Assembly (NCBI RefSeq): GCF_004331645.1
Contig: NZ_SJSK01000004.1
Coordinates: 526,473 to 590,472 of the forward strand
Length of the DNA: 64,000 bases
Source: Pedobacter frigiditerrae
Lineage (GTDB): Bacteria > Bacteroidota > Bacteroidia > Sphingobacteriales > Sphingobacteriaceae
Reading direction: 5' to 3'
Shown: positions 34,261-42,348 of the stretch, one piece after another
Position numbering within the stretch: position 1 is the stretch's first letter
How the letters are laid out: every line of letters begins with the position of its first letter
Translations under genes and position numbers: made by a program
The notes under the pieces: model-generated
Told to the model about the DNA's origin: nothing
Databases searched by the model: none
What the model saw: the letters and a program-made list of their open reading frames with translations, nothing else

Positions 34261-34536
34261 ATGGGCCTAGAAAAAAAGAATGCTTTCAAGTCTTTAATAT
34301 TATATGGAATATTGAGCTCAGCTATAGCGATATTTAATTTATTGGGAGCATTCAGATCTGGTCCATGCACACCGAATCTAGATATCTTATCTATTTTATT
34401 ATTAGGACCTTTGAGTTTAATTTTATCTATAAAAAATTCCATAGCAGCATTTGTGAGGAAACAACCAACTAAATATTCTTTTTATATTCATATTGTTGTA
34501 TTATTAATTTGGATTACATCTCTAACCTTATTATAA
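34261..34536 (+). CDS. Small three-helix membrane protein, unknown
   Basis: A 91-aa hydrophobic protein starting MGLEKKNAFKS. Three hydrophobic segments are visible: about 13-32 (YGILSSAIAIFNLLGAF), 42-61 (ILSILLLGPLSLILSIKNSI) and 73-91 (HIVVLLIWITSLTLL). No family is recognised. A TTG one codon upstream is also in frame. An antisense frame (34254-34442) overlaps it but lacks any support. It lies 24 bp after the DUF1080 gene and may share its transcript. Confidence 0.55.
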   Translation: MGLEKKNAFKSLILYGILSSAIAIFNLLGAFRSGPCTPNLDILSILLLGPLSLILSIKNSIAAFVRKQPTKYSFYIHIVVLLIWITSLTLL

Positions 34537-34692
34537 TCATTCATTACCGATATTATTTATTTGTTTAAACCTGATAAAAACTTTTCATCAAACTAAATGT
34601 TGATTAATTTATTGAGACTTTTAACAGAGGTTTCATAAGTTTGCAAACAATTCCAAAGACATCTTTTAACTTCTGATGTCCAAAATGTAATA

Positions 34693-35409
34693 ATGATGAA
34701 TAGATTTTTTTCCCTGCTGATTTCTTTAGTTCTTTTTTCTTTTAGCGTTAATGGTCAAGATCTGTACAAGGTTACGGCTGATAAATTGAATGTTAGAGAA
34801 ACAAAAGACCCGAGCAGTAAGAAGATTGGCTTTGTACCACAAGATGAAAATGTACAAGTATTAGACTCTACCGATGCAAAGTATTTTAAAATAAAAGTTA
34901 CTAACGGCGAAGGTTGGGTTAGTAAGGATTTTTTGCAAAGAATTAGTCCTGAGCCAGTTAAACAACCCCAAGTTCAAAAAGTTGTGGTAGAACAAAAAAC
35001 GAGCAAGGATAATTCTAAGCTCTTTTTTATCTCTTTTATAGTTTTGGTAATGATTGCATTGTTGTATTTCATTTTCAAGTTTTTAAATAGCAAAATATTA
35101 ATGGCAATATCTACTTGTATCGTTTTGGCAGTAGGATATTTAAGTTATCTTAATTTCATTGTAGAGAAATCTGTGTCTGGAAAATATGTAAGCATTGGTG
35201 ATGGAGACTACCAATCTTTTGAATTTAAACCTGCAAACGCTGTAGTTATTGAAGATACTTATACAGACACCCTAATAACCACAAAATATGATGTGGAGGG
35301 CGATATGATTAAATTTAAACAACAAGAAAATACCATTTTATTACTCATTAGAGATAATAACACCTTGGTGGGCGAAGGCTTTACAAGGGGGACTTTTAAA
35401 AAGAATTAA
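34693..35409 (+). CDS. SH3-domain membrane protein
   Basis: A 238-aa protein: signal peptide (MNRFFSLLISLVLFSFSVNGQ), a bacterial SH3 domain at about 22-82 (YKVTADKLNVRETKDPSSKKIGFV, GWVSKDFL), a Pro/Gln/Val linker, then two adjacent membrane helices at about 110-130 (FFISFIVLVMIALLYFIFKF) and 135-155. The last 80 residues form a small beta-rich domain. SH3_3 domains often bind cell-wall peptide or protein ligands; this is an inference. Either of two adjacent ATGs (34693, 34696) could start it. It precedes the 673-bp gene-free gap. Confidence 0.8.
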   Translation: MMNRFFSLLISLVLFSFSVNGQDLYKVTADKLNVRETKDPSSKKIGFVPQDENVQVLDSTDAKYFKIKVTNGEGWVSKDFLQRISPEPVKQPQVQKVVVEQKTSKDNSKLFFISFIVLVMIALLYFIFKFLNSKILMAISTCIVLAVGYLSYLNFIVEKSVSGKYVSIGDGDYQSFEFKPANAVVIEDTYTDTLITTKYDVEGDMIKFKQQENTILLLIRDNNTLVGEGFTRGTFKKN

Positions 35410-35546
35410 GTAAGTCATCCACTTCTCTCCTTGATTTTCAATCTGAACATTAACGTAATTAAGGATTCCAATCCTTAGATATTAAATCTATCCCTTAAGT
35501 CTAGGCAAATTACGGAAGCACACTAGCCTAATTGTTGCTGTATATC

Positions 35547-35600
35547 AACAGGGACCCAACAGGGAGCCAACACGGACCTAACAGGGACAATTACCCTGTT
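35547..35600. repeat. Four tandem 11-bp repeats with an inverted arm
   Basis: AACAGGGACCC, AACAGGGAGCC, AACACGGACCT and AACAGGGACAA follow each other without gaps (35547-35590). Directly after comes TTACCCTGTT (35591-35600), inverted to the unit, so AACAGGG at 35580-35586 pairs with CCCTGTT at 35594-35600. The period of 11 bp is close to one helical turn, which would place a protein-binding site on the same face each time. Confidence 0.75.
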
Positions 35601-36007
35601 AACCCCTAGTTGAATCTGTGTTTGATATGAGTTTATTATATTAATGTCTATGCGCCTGCTTGGCAATAGCTTAAGTAAACAATCCAGAAGCACTTATCCG
35701 AGAATTTTAATCAGATTATTTAAGATAAATAAGGAATTACAAATCTAGAATTGCAATGTAGCAAGAACAGGAACTGTGGTTCAAAAAATTTGTCCCTAGC
35801 ACCGTATCATTTCCCTAAGGGGTTGTAGCGGAAAGCCTAATGAAGCGAGAACTGGAAGCGAACAACGGGACTAACACTGAAAAAAGCTCTTATCATTGCT
35901 TTTCAAATTATTTGAATTCGCTTTATTTGAGTAATTCAATCCAAGTACTTTATACTAACTACTAATTACTTTACACTATATCCTTAATTATCAGTAACAT
36001 TAATTAA

Positions 36008-36045
36008 AAATTTCTTTTCTAATTAAAAAGAAATTTCTACCTTTG
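36008..36045 (+). promoter_or_regulatory. rpsA promoter with overlapping palindrome
   Basis: TACCTTTG at 36038-36045 is an exact -7 box; TTTT at 36015-36018 with a 19-nt spacer is the likely -33. A perfect 11-bp inverted repeat, AAATTTCTTTT (36008-36018) and AAAAGAAATTT (36026-36036), covers the -33 box and spacer. The leader contains a CCCTA/TAGGG mini-hairpin (about 36050-36061) and an AAAGGAG sequence 11 nt before the ATG. Confidence 0.7.
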
Positions 36046-36082
36046 CAGTCCCTAAATAGGGAACAAAGGAGATTATTAATTA

Positions 36083-38014
36083 ATGGCTAAAAAACAAGTA
36101 GCAGAAAAAGAACTAGAGGCTAAAACAGCCGAACTACAAGGTGCAGACGCTCGTCTAACCGAGAAAGAAACAATTGAGTCAGAAGCTGATTCGGTTTCTA
36201 TCGAACAAATCAAATCATCATTAGCAACACCAGATCAAGATTTTGATTGGGATGCAGATGATAAAGTATTTGGTAACTACAGTGACGCAGACCGTAAAAA
36301 GTTTGAAGATATGTATACAGATACTTTCAACCAAATCACTCAAGGCGAAATCATTAGTGGTATCGTTGTATCAATCAACAACAAAGACGTAGTATTAAAT
36401 GTTGGATTTAAATCTGATGGTTTAGTTTCTACTTCAGAGTTTAGAGATACACCTGATTTGAAAATTGGCGATTCAGTGGATGTTTTCGTAGAAGCTCCAG
36501 AAGATGCGAATGGTCAGTTGATTTTATCTCGCAAGAGAGCAAAAACACAACGTTCTTGGGAAACCATCAACGCTGCGCTTGACAATGACACCATTATTAA
36601 TGGTTTCGTGAAAAGCCGTACTAAAGGTGGTTTAATTGTTGACATCATGGGTGTAGAAGCATTCTTACCAGGATCTCAAATTGACATTAAGCCTATCCGT
36701 GATTACGATGTTTACGTTGGTAAAACAATGGAATTCAAAGTTGTAAAAATCAACCACGAATTTAAAAACGTTGTAGTTTCACACAAAATCTTAATTGAAG
36801 ACGATTTAGAAAGCCAAAAAGTTGAAATCGTTTCGAAATTAGAAAAAGGTCAAGTATTAGAAGGTACTGTTAAAAACATTACTGATTTCGGTGTGTTCAT
36901 CGATTTAGGTGGTGTTGACGGATTACTTCACATTACTGATATTTCTTGGGGCCGCATAGAGCATCCAAAAGAAGTATTATCATTAGACGAAAAAATCAAC
37001 GTTGTTGTTTTAGACTTTGATGATGAGAAAAAACGTATCGCTTTAGGTTTAAAACAATTAACTCCTCACCCTTGGGAAAATTTAGATGCTAACTTAGCTG
37101 TTGGTTCTAAAGTTAAAGGTAAAATTGTTACTGTAGCTGATTACGGTGCTTTCTTAGAAATCATTCCAGGTGTTGAAGGTTTAATCCACGTTTCAGAAAT
37201 GAGCTGGTCACAAAACTTACGTTCACCTCAAGAATTCTTGAAAGTTGGCGATGAAATCGAAGCTGAAGTTTTAACTTTAGATAGAGATGAGCGCAAAATG
37301 AGCTTAGGTATTAAACAATTAACTCAAGACCCTTGGGGAGCTGTTGCAGAAAGATATCCAATTGGAAGCAAACACAAAGCTGTAGTTAAAAATATGACTA
37401 ACTTCGGTGTATTTGTTGAAATTGAAGAAGGAATTGACGGATTAATCCACATTTCTGACTTATCTTGGAGCAAAAAAGTTAATCACCCTAACGAGTTTAC
37501 TAAAGTTGGTGATACCTTAGACGTTGTAGTTTTAGAACTTGATGTTGAAAACCGCAAATTAAGCTTAGGTCACAAACAATTAGAAGAAAACCCTTGGGAT
37601 ACTTTCGAAACTATCTTTACCCTTGATTCAGTTCATACAGGTACAGTAGTTAAAGTAACTGATAAAGGTGCTGTTATTGCTTTACCATATGGTGTTGAAG
37701 GTTTCGTACCAACTAAACACATGGCTAAAGAAGACGGTTCTGTAATCAAAGCTGAAGAAACTAATGATTTCAAAATCATTGAGTTCAACAAAGATGCTAA
37801 ACGTATCGTAGTTTCTCACGCCCGTATTTGGGAAGAGGCTAAAGCTGAAGTTGCTGCTGAAGAAAGAGCTACTAAAAAGAAAGAAGCTAAAGCTTCTGTA
37901 AGTGCAGTTAAAAAAGTGAAAGATTCAGTAGAGAAATCTACTTTAGGTGATCTTAGCGTTCTTGCTCAATTAAAAGAGCAAATGGAAGGCGAAGAAAGCA
38001 AAAACAAAAAATAA
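36083..38014 (+). CDS. rpsA: 30S ribosomal protein S1
   Basis: Binds mRNA on the small ribosomal subunit. The 643-aa protein starts with an acidic/charged N-terminal extension of about 85 residues, then six S1 OB-fold repeats. Repeats with VxGxVxxxxxFGVFVxLxxGxxGLxHxSDxSW are plain at about 260-335 (KNITDFGVFIDLGGVDGLLHITDISW), 345-420, 430-505 and 515-590. The C-terminal 60 residues are lysine/alanine-rich and probably flexible. Codon use is more biased than in its neighbours, as expected for high expression. It has a strong promoter and a strong terminator. Confidence 0.97.
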   Translation: MAKKQVAEKELEAKTAELQGADARLTEKETIESEADSVSIEQIKSSLATPDQDFDWDADDKVFGNYSDADRKKFEDMYTDTFNQITQGEIISGIVVSINNKDVVLNVGFKSDGLVSTSEFRDTPDLKIGDSVDVFVEAPEDANGQLILSRKRAKTQRSWETINAALDNDTIINGFVKSRTKGGLIVDIMGVEAFLPGSQIDIKPIRDYDVYVGKTMEFKVVKINHEFKNVVVSHKILIEDDLESQKVEIVSKLEKGQVLEGTVKNITDFGVFIDLGGVDGLLHITDISWGRIEHPKEVLSLDEKINVVVLDFDDEKKRIALGLKQLTPHPWENLDANLAVGSKVKGKIVTVADYGAFLEIIPGVEGLIHVSEMSWSQNLRSPQEFLKVGDEIEAEVLTLDRDERKMSLGIKQLTQDPWGAVAERYPIGSKHKAVVKNMTNFGVFVEIEEGIDGLIHISDLSWSKKVNHPNEFTKVGDTLDVVVLELDVENRKLSLGHKQLEENPWDTFETIFTLDSVHTGTVVKVTDKGAVIALPYGVEGFVPTKHMAKEDGSVIKAEETNDFKIIEFNKDAKRIVVSHARIWEEAKAEVAAEERATKKKEAKASVSAVKKVKDSVEKSTLGDLSVLAQLKEQMEGEESKNKK

Positions 38015-38038
38015 GCTTTTTAAACGCTAAATAAATTT

Positions 38039-38073
38039 AATCCCGATAGCCAATGGTTATCGGGATTTTTTTT
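38039..38073 (+). terminator. Intrinsic terminator after rpsA
   Basis: Stem AATCCCGATA (38039-38048) with TATCGGGATT (38058-38067), a 9-nt loop and eight consecutive T. The stem core is the same as in the hairpin at 15767. Confidence 0.92.
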
Positions 38074-38074
38074 G

Positions 38075-38185
38075 ACCTCACCCTTTGAGCGTTCTGCGGT
38101 TTAGCTTCTGTCTGCACAATCCCTCTCCTCAAGGAGAGGGAAACATAGAAACTGCCGATAACCAATAGCTTTAACAGGGTGAGGT
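38075..38185. repeat. Nested palindromic element (CCTCACCC type)
   Basis: Outer arms ACCTCACCCT (38075-38084) and AGGGTGAGGT (38176-38185) are perfect inverted repeats about 90 bp apart. At the centre is a second hairpin with arms CCCTCTCC (38121-38128) and GGAGAGGG (38133-38140). This layout matches the CCTCACCC...CCCTCTCC...GGGTGAGG intergenic repeats seen in many bacteria, as I recall. The right end runs up to the hexosaminidase promoter. Confidence 0.75.
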
Positions 38186-38195
38186 TTATTTTTCC

Positions 38196-38203
38196 TATTT
38201 TTG
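38196..38203 (+). promoter_or_regulatory. -7 box of the hexosaminidase promoter
   Basis: TATTTTTG, an exact TAnnTTTG match, 20 nt before the ATG at 38224. It lies 10 bp beyond the right arm of the palindromic element, and the region where the -33 box should be lies at the end of that element. Confidence 0.6.
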
Positions 38204-38223
38204 AAAATCAAACCTATCCAGTT

Positions 38224-39897
38224 ATGAAGAAATTTATTTTTTGCTTTTTACTTTTCGCTTTCAGCTTTAGTCTTTCTGCTCAAGAAGTAAATATTATTCC
38301 TAGACCTGTTGAATTAAGAGCTGGACTCTTTCCAGAAGATACATTTACAATAGATAAAAATACTGCGATACTTATTACAGCAGAAGAAGTTCGAAACTCC
38401 GCTCAGTTTTTAGCAGATTACATAGAGAAGATTTATAATCTTAAACTTGAAGTTACGAGTAATCCCGACAAGAAATCGAAATTCATAACTTTAGTAGTCA
38501 ACAAAAAGTTATATTCAAATCCTAACAAATACTTCGTTTCTGTTTTAAGTTCTACGATAAATGCAGGTTCATCATCAGAACAAGGAATTTTTTATGCTAT
38601 TCAATCCATTATACAACTGTTGCCTACAAAGACCAATGATAAATTAACAATACCGTCAGTAGATATCATAGATTATCCTCGTTTCGAATACCGAGCTATG
38701 CATTTAGATGTTAGCAGACATTTTTTTGATGTTGCTACTGTGAAGAAATACATCGATTATCTCGCCCTGCACAAAATGAATTATTTCCATTGGCATTTAA
38801 CAGATGATCATGGCTGGAGGATTGAAATTAAAAAATATCCAAAGCTAACTGAAGTTGGCGCTTGGAGAAATGGAAGTATTATTGGTCTGTGGCCAGGAAA
38901 GGGAAATGAAGGTATTAAGTATGAAGTTTTTCCAACAGAAATTAAAATCACCCCAAAAGATGCAGTAATTAAAACTGACGGCATTAAACACGGTGGTTAT
39001 TATACACAAGAAGAAATCAAAGATGTAATTGATTATGCAAAAAAACGATACATTACCATTATTCCAGAAATAGAAATGCCCGCACATAGTATGGCATTGT
39101 TAGCAGCATACCCAGAATTAGGCACAGAACCAAACAAAAAATATGAAGTAGCGCAAACTTGGGGTATGATGAACAAATACAACAATGTTTTAGCTCCAAC
39201 TGAAAAAACATTTAGTTTTTTAGAAGATGTTTTAATGGAGGTGATGCAATTATTTCCATCGCAGTACATTCATATTGGTGGCGATGAGGCTTCTAAAGTT
39301 TGGTGGAAACAAGATCCAGTTACACAACAAATGATGAAGGCCAATCATCTAAAAGATGAGAGTGCCTTGCAAAGTTATTTTATTCATCGCATAGAGAAAT
39401 TTGTAAATAGCCAAGGAAAAACCATTATTGGATGGGATGAGATTTTAGATGGCGGTCTGGCTCCTAATGCCATAGTTATGAGCTGGCGTGGAGAAAAAGG
39501 TGGCATAGCTGCTGCAAAACTTAAGCAGAAAGTAATCATGACACCAGAAGATATAACGTACTTTAATCATAAACAATTTTTAAAAGATGATAGCTTAGCG
39601 GCAAACAAATATCTGCCACTAGAATCTGTATATAATTACGAGCCAGTTCCATCAGAATTAAATGCCGATCAAGCCAAATACGTTTGGGGTGCACAAGGTA
39701 ATTTATGGTCTGAATATGTAGCTAATCCTAAAAAAATCGAATACCAAATTTTCCCAAGATTAGATGCTTTAAGCGAAATCCTTTGGAGCCCAAAGCAGGG
39801 TAAAAACTATCCAGATTTTTTAAAACGGTTAAAAACCCAATTTAAGCGCTATGATTTAATGGGAATTACCTACAGCAAAAAATATCTCGAAAATTAA
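38224..39897 (+). CDS. Beta-N-acetylhexosaminidase (GH20)
   Basis: Hydrolyses terminal beta-linked GlcNAc or GalNAc by substrate-assisted catalysis. From the ATG at 38224 it has 557 aa with a signal peptide (MKKFIFCFLLFAFSFSLSAQ); the frame extends to a GTG at 38179, which lies inside the upstream repeat and is rejected. An N-terminal GH20b domain (about 20-150) precedes the TIM barrel, which begins RFEYRAMHLDVSRHFF and HKMNYFHWHLTDDHGWR. The catalytic Asp-Glu pair is Asp354-Glu355 in HIGGDEASKVWW. WDEILDGG and VWGAQGNLWSEY complete the active site. Probably periplasmic, acting on chitin, glycan or peptidoglycan-derived sugars. Confidence 0.95.
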   Translation: MKKFIFCFLLFAFSFSLSAQEVNIIPRPVELRAGLFPEDTFTIDKNTAILITAEEVRNSAQFLADYIEKIYNLKLEVTSNPDKKSKFITLVVNKKLYSNPNKYFVSVLSSTINAGSSSEQGIFYAIQSIIQLLPTKTNDKLTIPSVDIIDYPRFEYRAMHLDVSRHFFDVATVKKYIDYLALHKMNYFHWHLTDDHGWRIEIKKYPKLTEVGAWRNGSIIGLWPGKGNEGIKYEVFPTEIKITPKDAVIKTDGIKHGGYYTQEEIKDVIDYAKKRYITIIPEIEMPAHSMALLAAYPELGTEPNKKYEVAQTWGMMNKYNNVLAPTEKTFSFLEDVLMEVMQLFPSQYIHIGGDEASKVWWKQDPVTQQMMKANHLKDESALQSYFIHRIEKFVNSQGKTIIGWDEILDGGLAPNAIVMSWRGEKGGIAAAKLKQKVIMTPEDITYFNHKQFLKDDSLAANKYLPLESVYNYEPVPSELNADQAKYVWGAQGNLWSEYVANPKKIEYQIFPRLDALSEILWSPKQGKNYPDFLKRLKTQFKRYDLMGITYSKKYLEN

Positions 39898-39962
39898 TTT
39901 TCAATTGTTGTAATTTTTTAAAGCCATTGCTTACTAACTGTACATATTTAAACAGTTTTAAA

Positions 39963-40157
39963 ATGAGCAAAATGGAAAACAAACCTACAAAATTAGCAAC
40001 AACAGCTTTTTTAATCCTTATCTACACAACAGTAGAAATGCCGAGCTATTTAAAATATTCAATGTTAGCTGTGGCAACTATTTCTTTTATCATCACAGTG
40101 GTTCAACTTTATGAAGAGCATAAATCAACACAAATATCTTCTAAGGCTAAAAAATAA
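39963..40157 (+). CDS. Small two-helix membrane protein upstream of ECF sigma factor
   Basis: A 64-aa protein starting MSKMENKPTKLATT, with two hydrophobic segments (about 14-31 AFLILIYTTVEMPSYL and 35-54 MLAVATISFIITVVQL) and a charged tail. It is unrecognised. Its stop codon shares one base with the sigma-factor ATG (TAATG), a sign of translational coupling, which is the main evidence that it is real. An inner ATG at codon 4 is an alternative start. It may belong to the sigma-factor control circuit. Confidence 0.6.
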   Translation: MSKMENKPTKLATTAFLILIYTTVEMPSYLKYSMLAVATISFIITVVQLYEEHKSTQISSKAKK

Positions 40158-40633
40158 TGACTGAAAAAGCTTATCTCCAAAAACTTGAAGAGCATAAGGG
40201 AATTATCCTTAAGGTAGTAAACTTATATGCTGATGATTTGGAAGACAGAAAAGATTTGTATCAAGAAATTGTTTTTCAAAGCTGGAGTGCCTATGAAAGA
40301 TTTGAAGGGAATGCTAAGTTTTCTACTTGGTTGTATAGAATTAGCTTAAATGTTGCACTTACCTTTTTAAACAAAAGTAAAAAAGCCACAAAGATTAAGG
40401 AAAATACAAATCAGGATATATCTTTTGAACCTCAAGAATTATCTGAACGAGCAGATTTTTTGTACCGGGCAATTAAACAATTGGCAGAAATAGACCGAAG
40501 CATCATCATGCTACATCTTGATGGTTTCGATAACTCAGAAATAAGTGAGATGACAGGCCTTTCAAAGACCAATACTAACGTTAAACTTCACCGAATTAAA
40601 CAACAACTTACCACTATTATAAATGGAAAATAG
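40157..40633 (+). CDS. ECF-type RNA polymerase sigma factor
   Basis: A 158-aa sigma-70-family factor of the ECF group. Region 2 (about 20-85) has DLYQEIVFQSWSAYERFEGNAKFSTWLYRISLNVAL read in two halves: the DLxQExF and FSTWLYRIAxN motifs. Region 4 (about 100-155) has ELAEIDRSIIMLHLDGFDNSEISEMTGLSKTNTNVKLHRIKQQL as a helix-turn-helix. It overlaps the upstream small gene by 1 base and the downstream membrane-protein gene by 11 bases, so all three are coupled. The downstream gene is the likely source of its control. Confidence 0.92.
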   Translation: MTEKAYLQKLEEHKGIILKVVNLYADDLEDRKDLYQEIVFQSWSAYERFEGNAKFSTWLYRISLNVALTFLNKSKKATKIKENTNQDISFEPQELSERADFLYRAIKQLAEIDRSIIMLHLDGFDNSEISEMTGLSKTNTNVKLHRIKQQLTTIINGK

Positions 40634-41234
40634 CATAAACCTACAGCAAGAATGGCAAAATATGAATGCTGAATTCACAGCAAAAGATACTACACCAGCA
40701 ATTGCAACATATAAACTAGATCATCAATCTCACAGCTTAATTAGCTCATTACTCTTCAAGTTAAAATGGAAATTAAGGTGGATTAGAATAATTAGTGTAC
40801 CAATGCTTGTTGCCGCATTTTTTATAAAAAATGATTTACAATATTTGTTATTGGCATTTCTTGTCACCTACGAATTATGTAGGATTCTTGGTCTAGTTGA
40901 ACTAAAAAAGATTAAAACAGCTATCGACTTTAATTCTAATACCAAACAAGTACTGGAAGATAACCTTATAGCAATTCGTAGGATTTTAAGAATGGAAAAT
41001 ATATTTGGATATATATTTTTGCCTTTAAGCGGCCCGATTGGATTAATTGCATATAGATTATATGTTCATCAAAAGTTCGCAATTGTTTTTAGCTTACCTA
41101 ATTTAACCTTACAAATAGGTTTGTGTATTTTAATTGGGATTCCATTTATAATTCTAGCCAAAAAAATGAACGACAGCATCTTTAAGGAACCGATTAAAGA
41201 TTTAAGGGATAAGATCAAGGAACTTTCAGCTTAG
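40623..41234 (+). CDS. Membrane protein, candidate anti-sigma partner
   Basis: A 203-aa protein that overlaps the sigma gene by 11 nt. The N-terminal 55 residues are soluble (MENSINLQQEWQNMNAEF). Hydrophobic segments follow at about 56-72, 75-92, 135-150 and 160-180. The layout of a cytoplasmic N-terminal part and membrane helices next to an ECF sigma gene suggests an anti-sigma factor. It lacks a recognisable zinc-finger ZAS motif (HxxxCxxC), so this role rests on context only. No stop-proximal terminator is seen before the converging AraC gene. Confidence 0.7.
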   Translation: MENSINLQQEWQNMNAEFTAKDTTPAIATYKLDHQSHSLISSLLFKLKWKLRWIRIISVPMLVAAFFIKNDLQYLLLAFLVTYELCRILGLVELKKIKTAIDFNSNTKQVLEDNLIAIRRILRMENIFGYIFLPLSGPIGLIAYRLYVHQKFAIVFSLPNLTLQIGLCILIGIPFIILAKKMNDSIFKEPIKDLRDKIKELSA

Positions 41235-41258
41235 TATTACGTTTGTTTCAAATTCATG

Positions 41259-42185
41259 TTAATGAACTATTTTGTGAAAAGCCGTTAATTGGTAATTTCC
41301 AGGTGTAATACCTACAATTTTTTTAAATGCCCTAATGAAGTAATTTGAATCATTAAAACCTAGCTCATAACTAACAGCAGCAATTTTTGCTCCAGGCCTA
41401 GATAATAATTCTTTTGCCCTATTCATCTTCTCAGTCAAAATATAATCATTCGGACTTATACCCAATTCTCTTTTAAATAATCTATAAAATGTAGCTCTGC
41501 TCATGCAAGCCTGACTACTTAAATTATCAATACTTAATTTCTCGTTTAAATTAGCTTTGATGTAACCGATAACGTAAGCTAAAGAATTATGGTTTTGGCC
41601 AACTTGATCATCGTTCACAGCTTTTAAATTCTGGCTCTGCATGATTCTAATCAGCAGTTCTTTCAATGTTAAATCTGCCAACACGTCTTTTTCCTTTGAT
41701 CTTTCAGAACATACCCTGATCACCTTATTAATCAAATAAGCTATTTCCTCATTATTATAAAAATGATACTCATCATAATTTAACAACCATTTTGAGTTTG
41801 GATCTTCCTTAGGAAAAAACTCATTTAAATAACTCAAAGTCTTTTTAATCTGGTCACTGTCTATTGCCAATGCAATACATTGAGTTGGATTTAAATCTGT
41901 TGCCTCTGGAAAATCTATTTTCATCTCTATTGCTGGTGGCACAATAACAGTTTGTCCAGGGAAATAATCAAAACCCTGCTTATCAAAAAGGTGCATCACC
42001 TTTTTACCACGTAACATACTGGTAATTACAAAATCATTAAAAGTTAATGGTACTTTATAAGATTGGGTATAAGTCTCAAATACATTCAACTCACATTTTT
42101 CCAAAGTATATGCGGTTCTATTTTCAACCAAAGTTTTCAAACTTTCAGCTTTGCTTAAAGTAACCGGATTTAATATATGGTCCAT
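41259..42185 (-). CDS. AraC family transcriptional regulator
   Basis: A 308-aa regulator. The N-terminal part (about 1-180) resembles the AraC_N/AraC-binding-like domain that precedes regulators of exaC-type aldehyde dehydrogenases. The C-terminal DNA-binding domain (about 205-305) has two helix-turn-helices: LSIDNLSSQACMSRATFYRLF, and IAAVSYELGFNDSNYFIRAFKKI followed by GITPGNYQ. It is divergently transcribed from exaC across 163 bp that contain a 9-bp inverted repeat, so it probably regulates exaC and the DUF779 gene in response to an alcohol or aldehyde. Confidence 0.92.
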   Translation of the reverse strand: MDHILNPVTLSKAESLKTLVENRTAYTLEKCELNVFETYTQSYKVPLTFNDFVITSMLRGKKVMHLFDKQGFDYFPGQTVIVPPAIEMKIDFPEATDLNPTQCIALAIDSDQIKKTLSYLNEFFPKEDPNSKWLLNYDEYHFYNNEEIAYLINKVIRVCSERSKEKDVLADLTLKELLIRIMQSQNLKAVNDDQVGQNHNSLAYVIGYIKANLNEKLSIDNLSSQACMSRATFYRLFKRELGISPNDYILTEKMNRAKELLSRPGAKIAAVSYELGFNDSNYFIRAFKKIVGITPGNYQLTAFHKIVH

Positions 42186-42197
42186 AGCAATAATTAG

Positions 42198-42338
42198 ATT
42201 TGGTTAACAATTATTGGCGTATATCAAATATATGTTTATTTCATGAAGGTTATATAAACTGCAACTATAATGCTACTACATGCAACAATTTTACTATCAA
42301 ACACACCTACTTTGCGATTAGGTTTGTGATAACCAAAT
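42198..42338. promoter_or_regulatory. Widely spaced inverted half-sites between AraC gene and exaC
   Basis: ATTTGGTTA at 42198-42206 and TAACCAAAT at 42330-42338 are exact reverse complements. One lies 13 bp from the AraC start and the other 11 bp before the exaC start. They could be operator half-sites for the AraC protein that allow looping, but this is inference from position. Confidence 0.45.
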
Positions 42339-42348
42339 TCTTGTAAAC

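Larger units (their letters stand above)
35410..36082. other. 673-bp intergenic region upstream of rpsA
   Basis: No open frame here looks like a gene and no tRNA or known RNA is recognised. It holds, from left to right, a near-perfect 18-bp palindrome TAAGGATT-CC-AATCCTTA (35460-35477), four tandem 11-bp repeats (35547-35590) with an inverted CCCTGTT arm, a less structured stretch at about 35690-35880 that is richer in G than its surroundings and resembles degenerate intergenic repeats, and the rpsA promoter at the right end. Its length is unusual in this compact window. Confidence 0.6.

Noticed and set aside
34254..34442. Minus-strand 62-codon frame
   Set aside because: It overlaps the plus-strand small membrane protein, which has a coherent three-helix pattern and operon-like spacing; the antisense frame has neither.
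35547..35590. Possible CRISPR array
   Set aside because: The repeats are 11 bp, imperfect and without spacers, and there are no cas genes.
38179..38223. Upstream GTG start for the hexosaminidase
   Set aside because: It lies in the arm of the palindromic element and upstream of the -7 box; the ATG at 38224 gives a perfect signal peptide.
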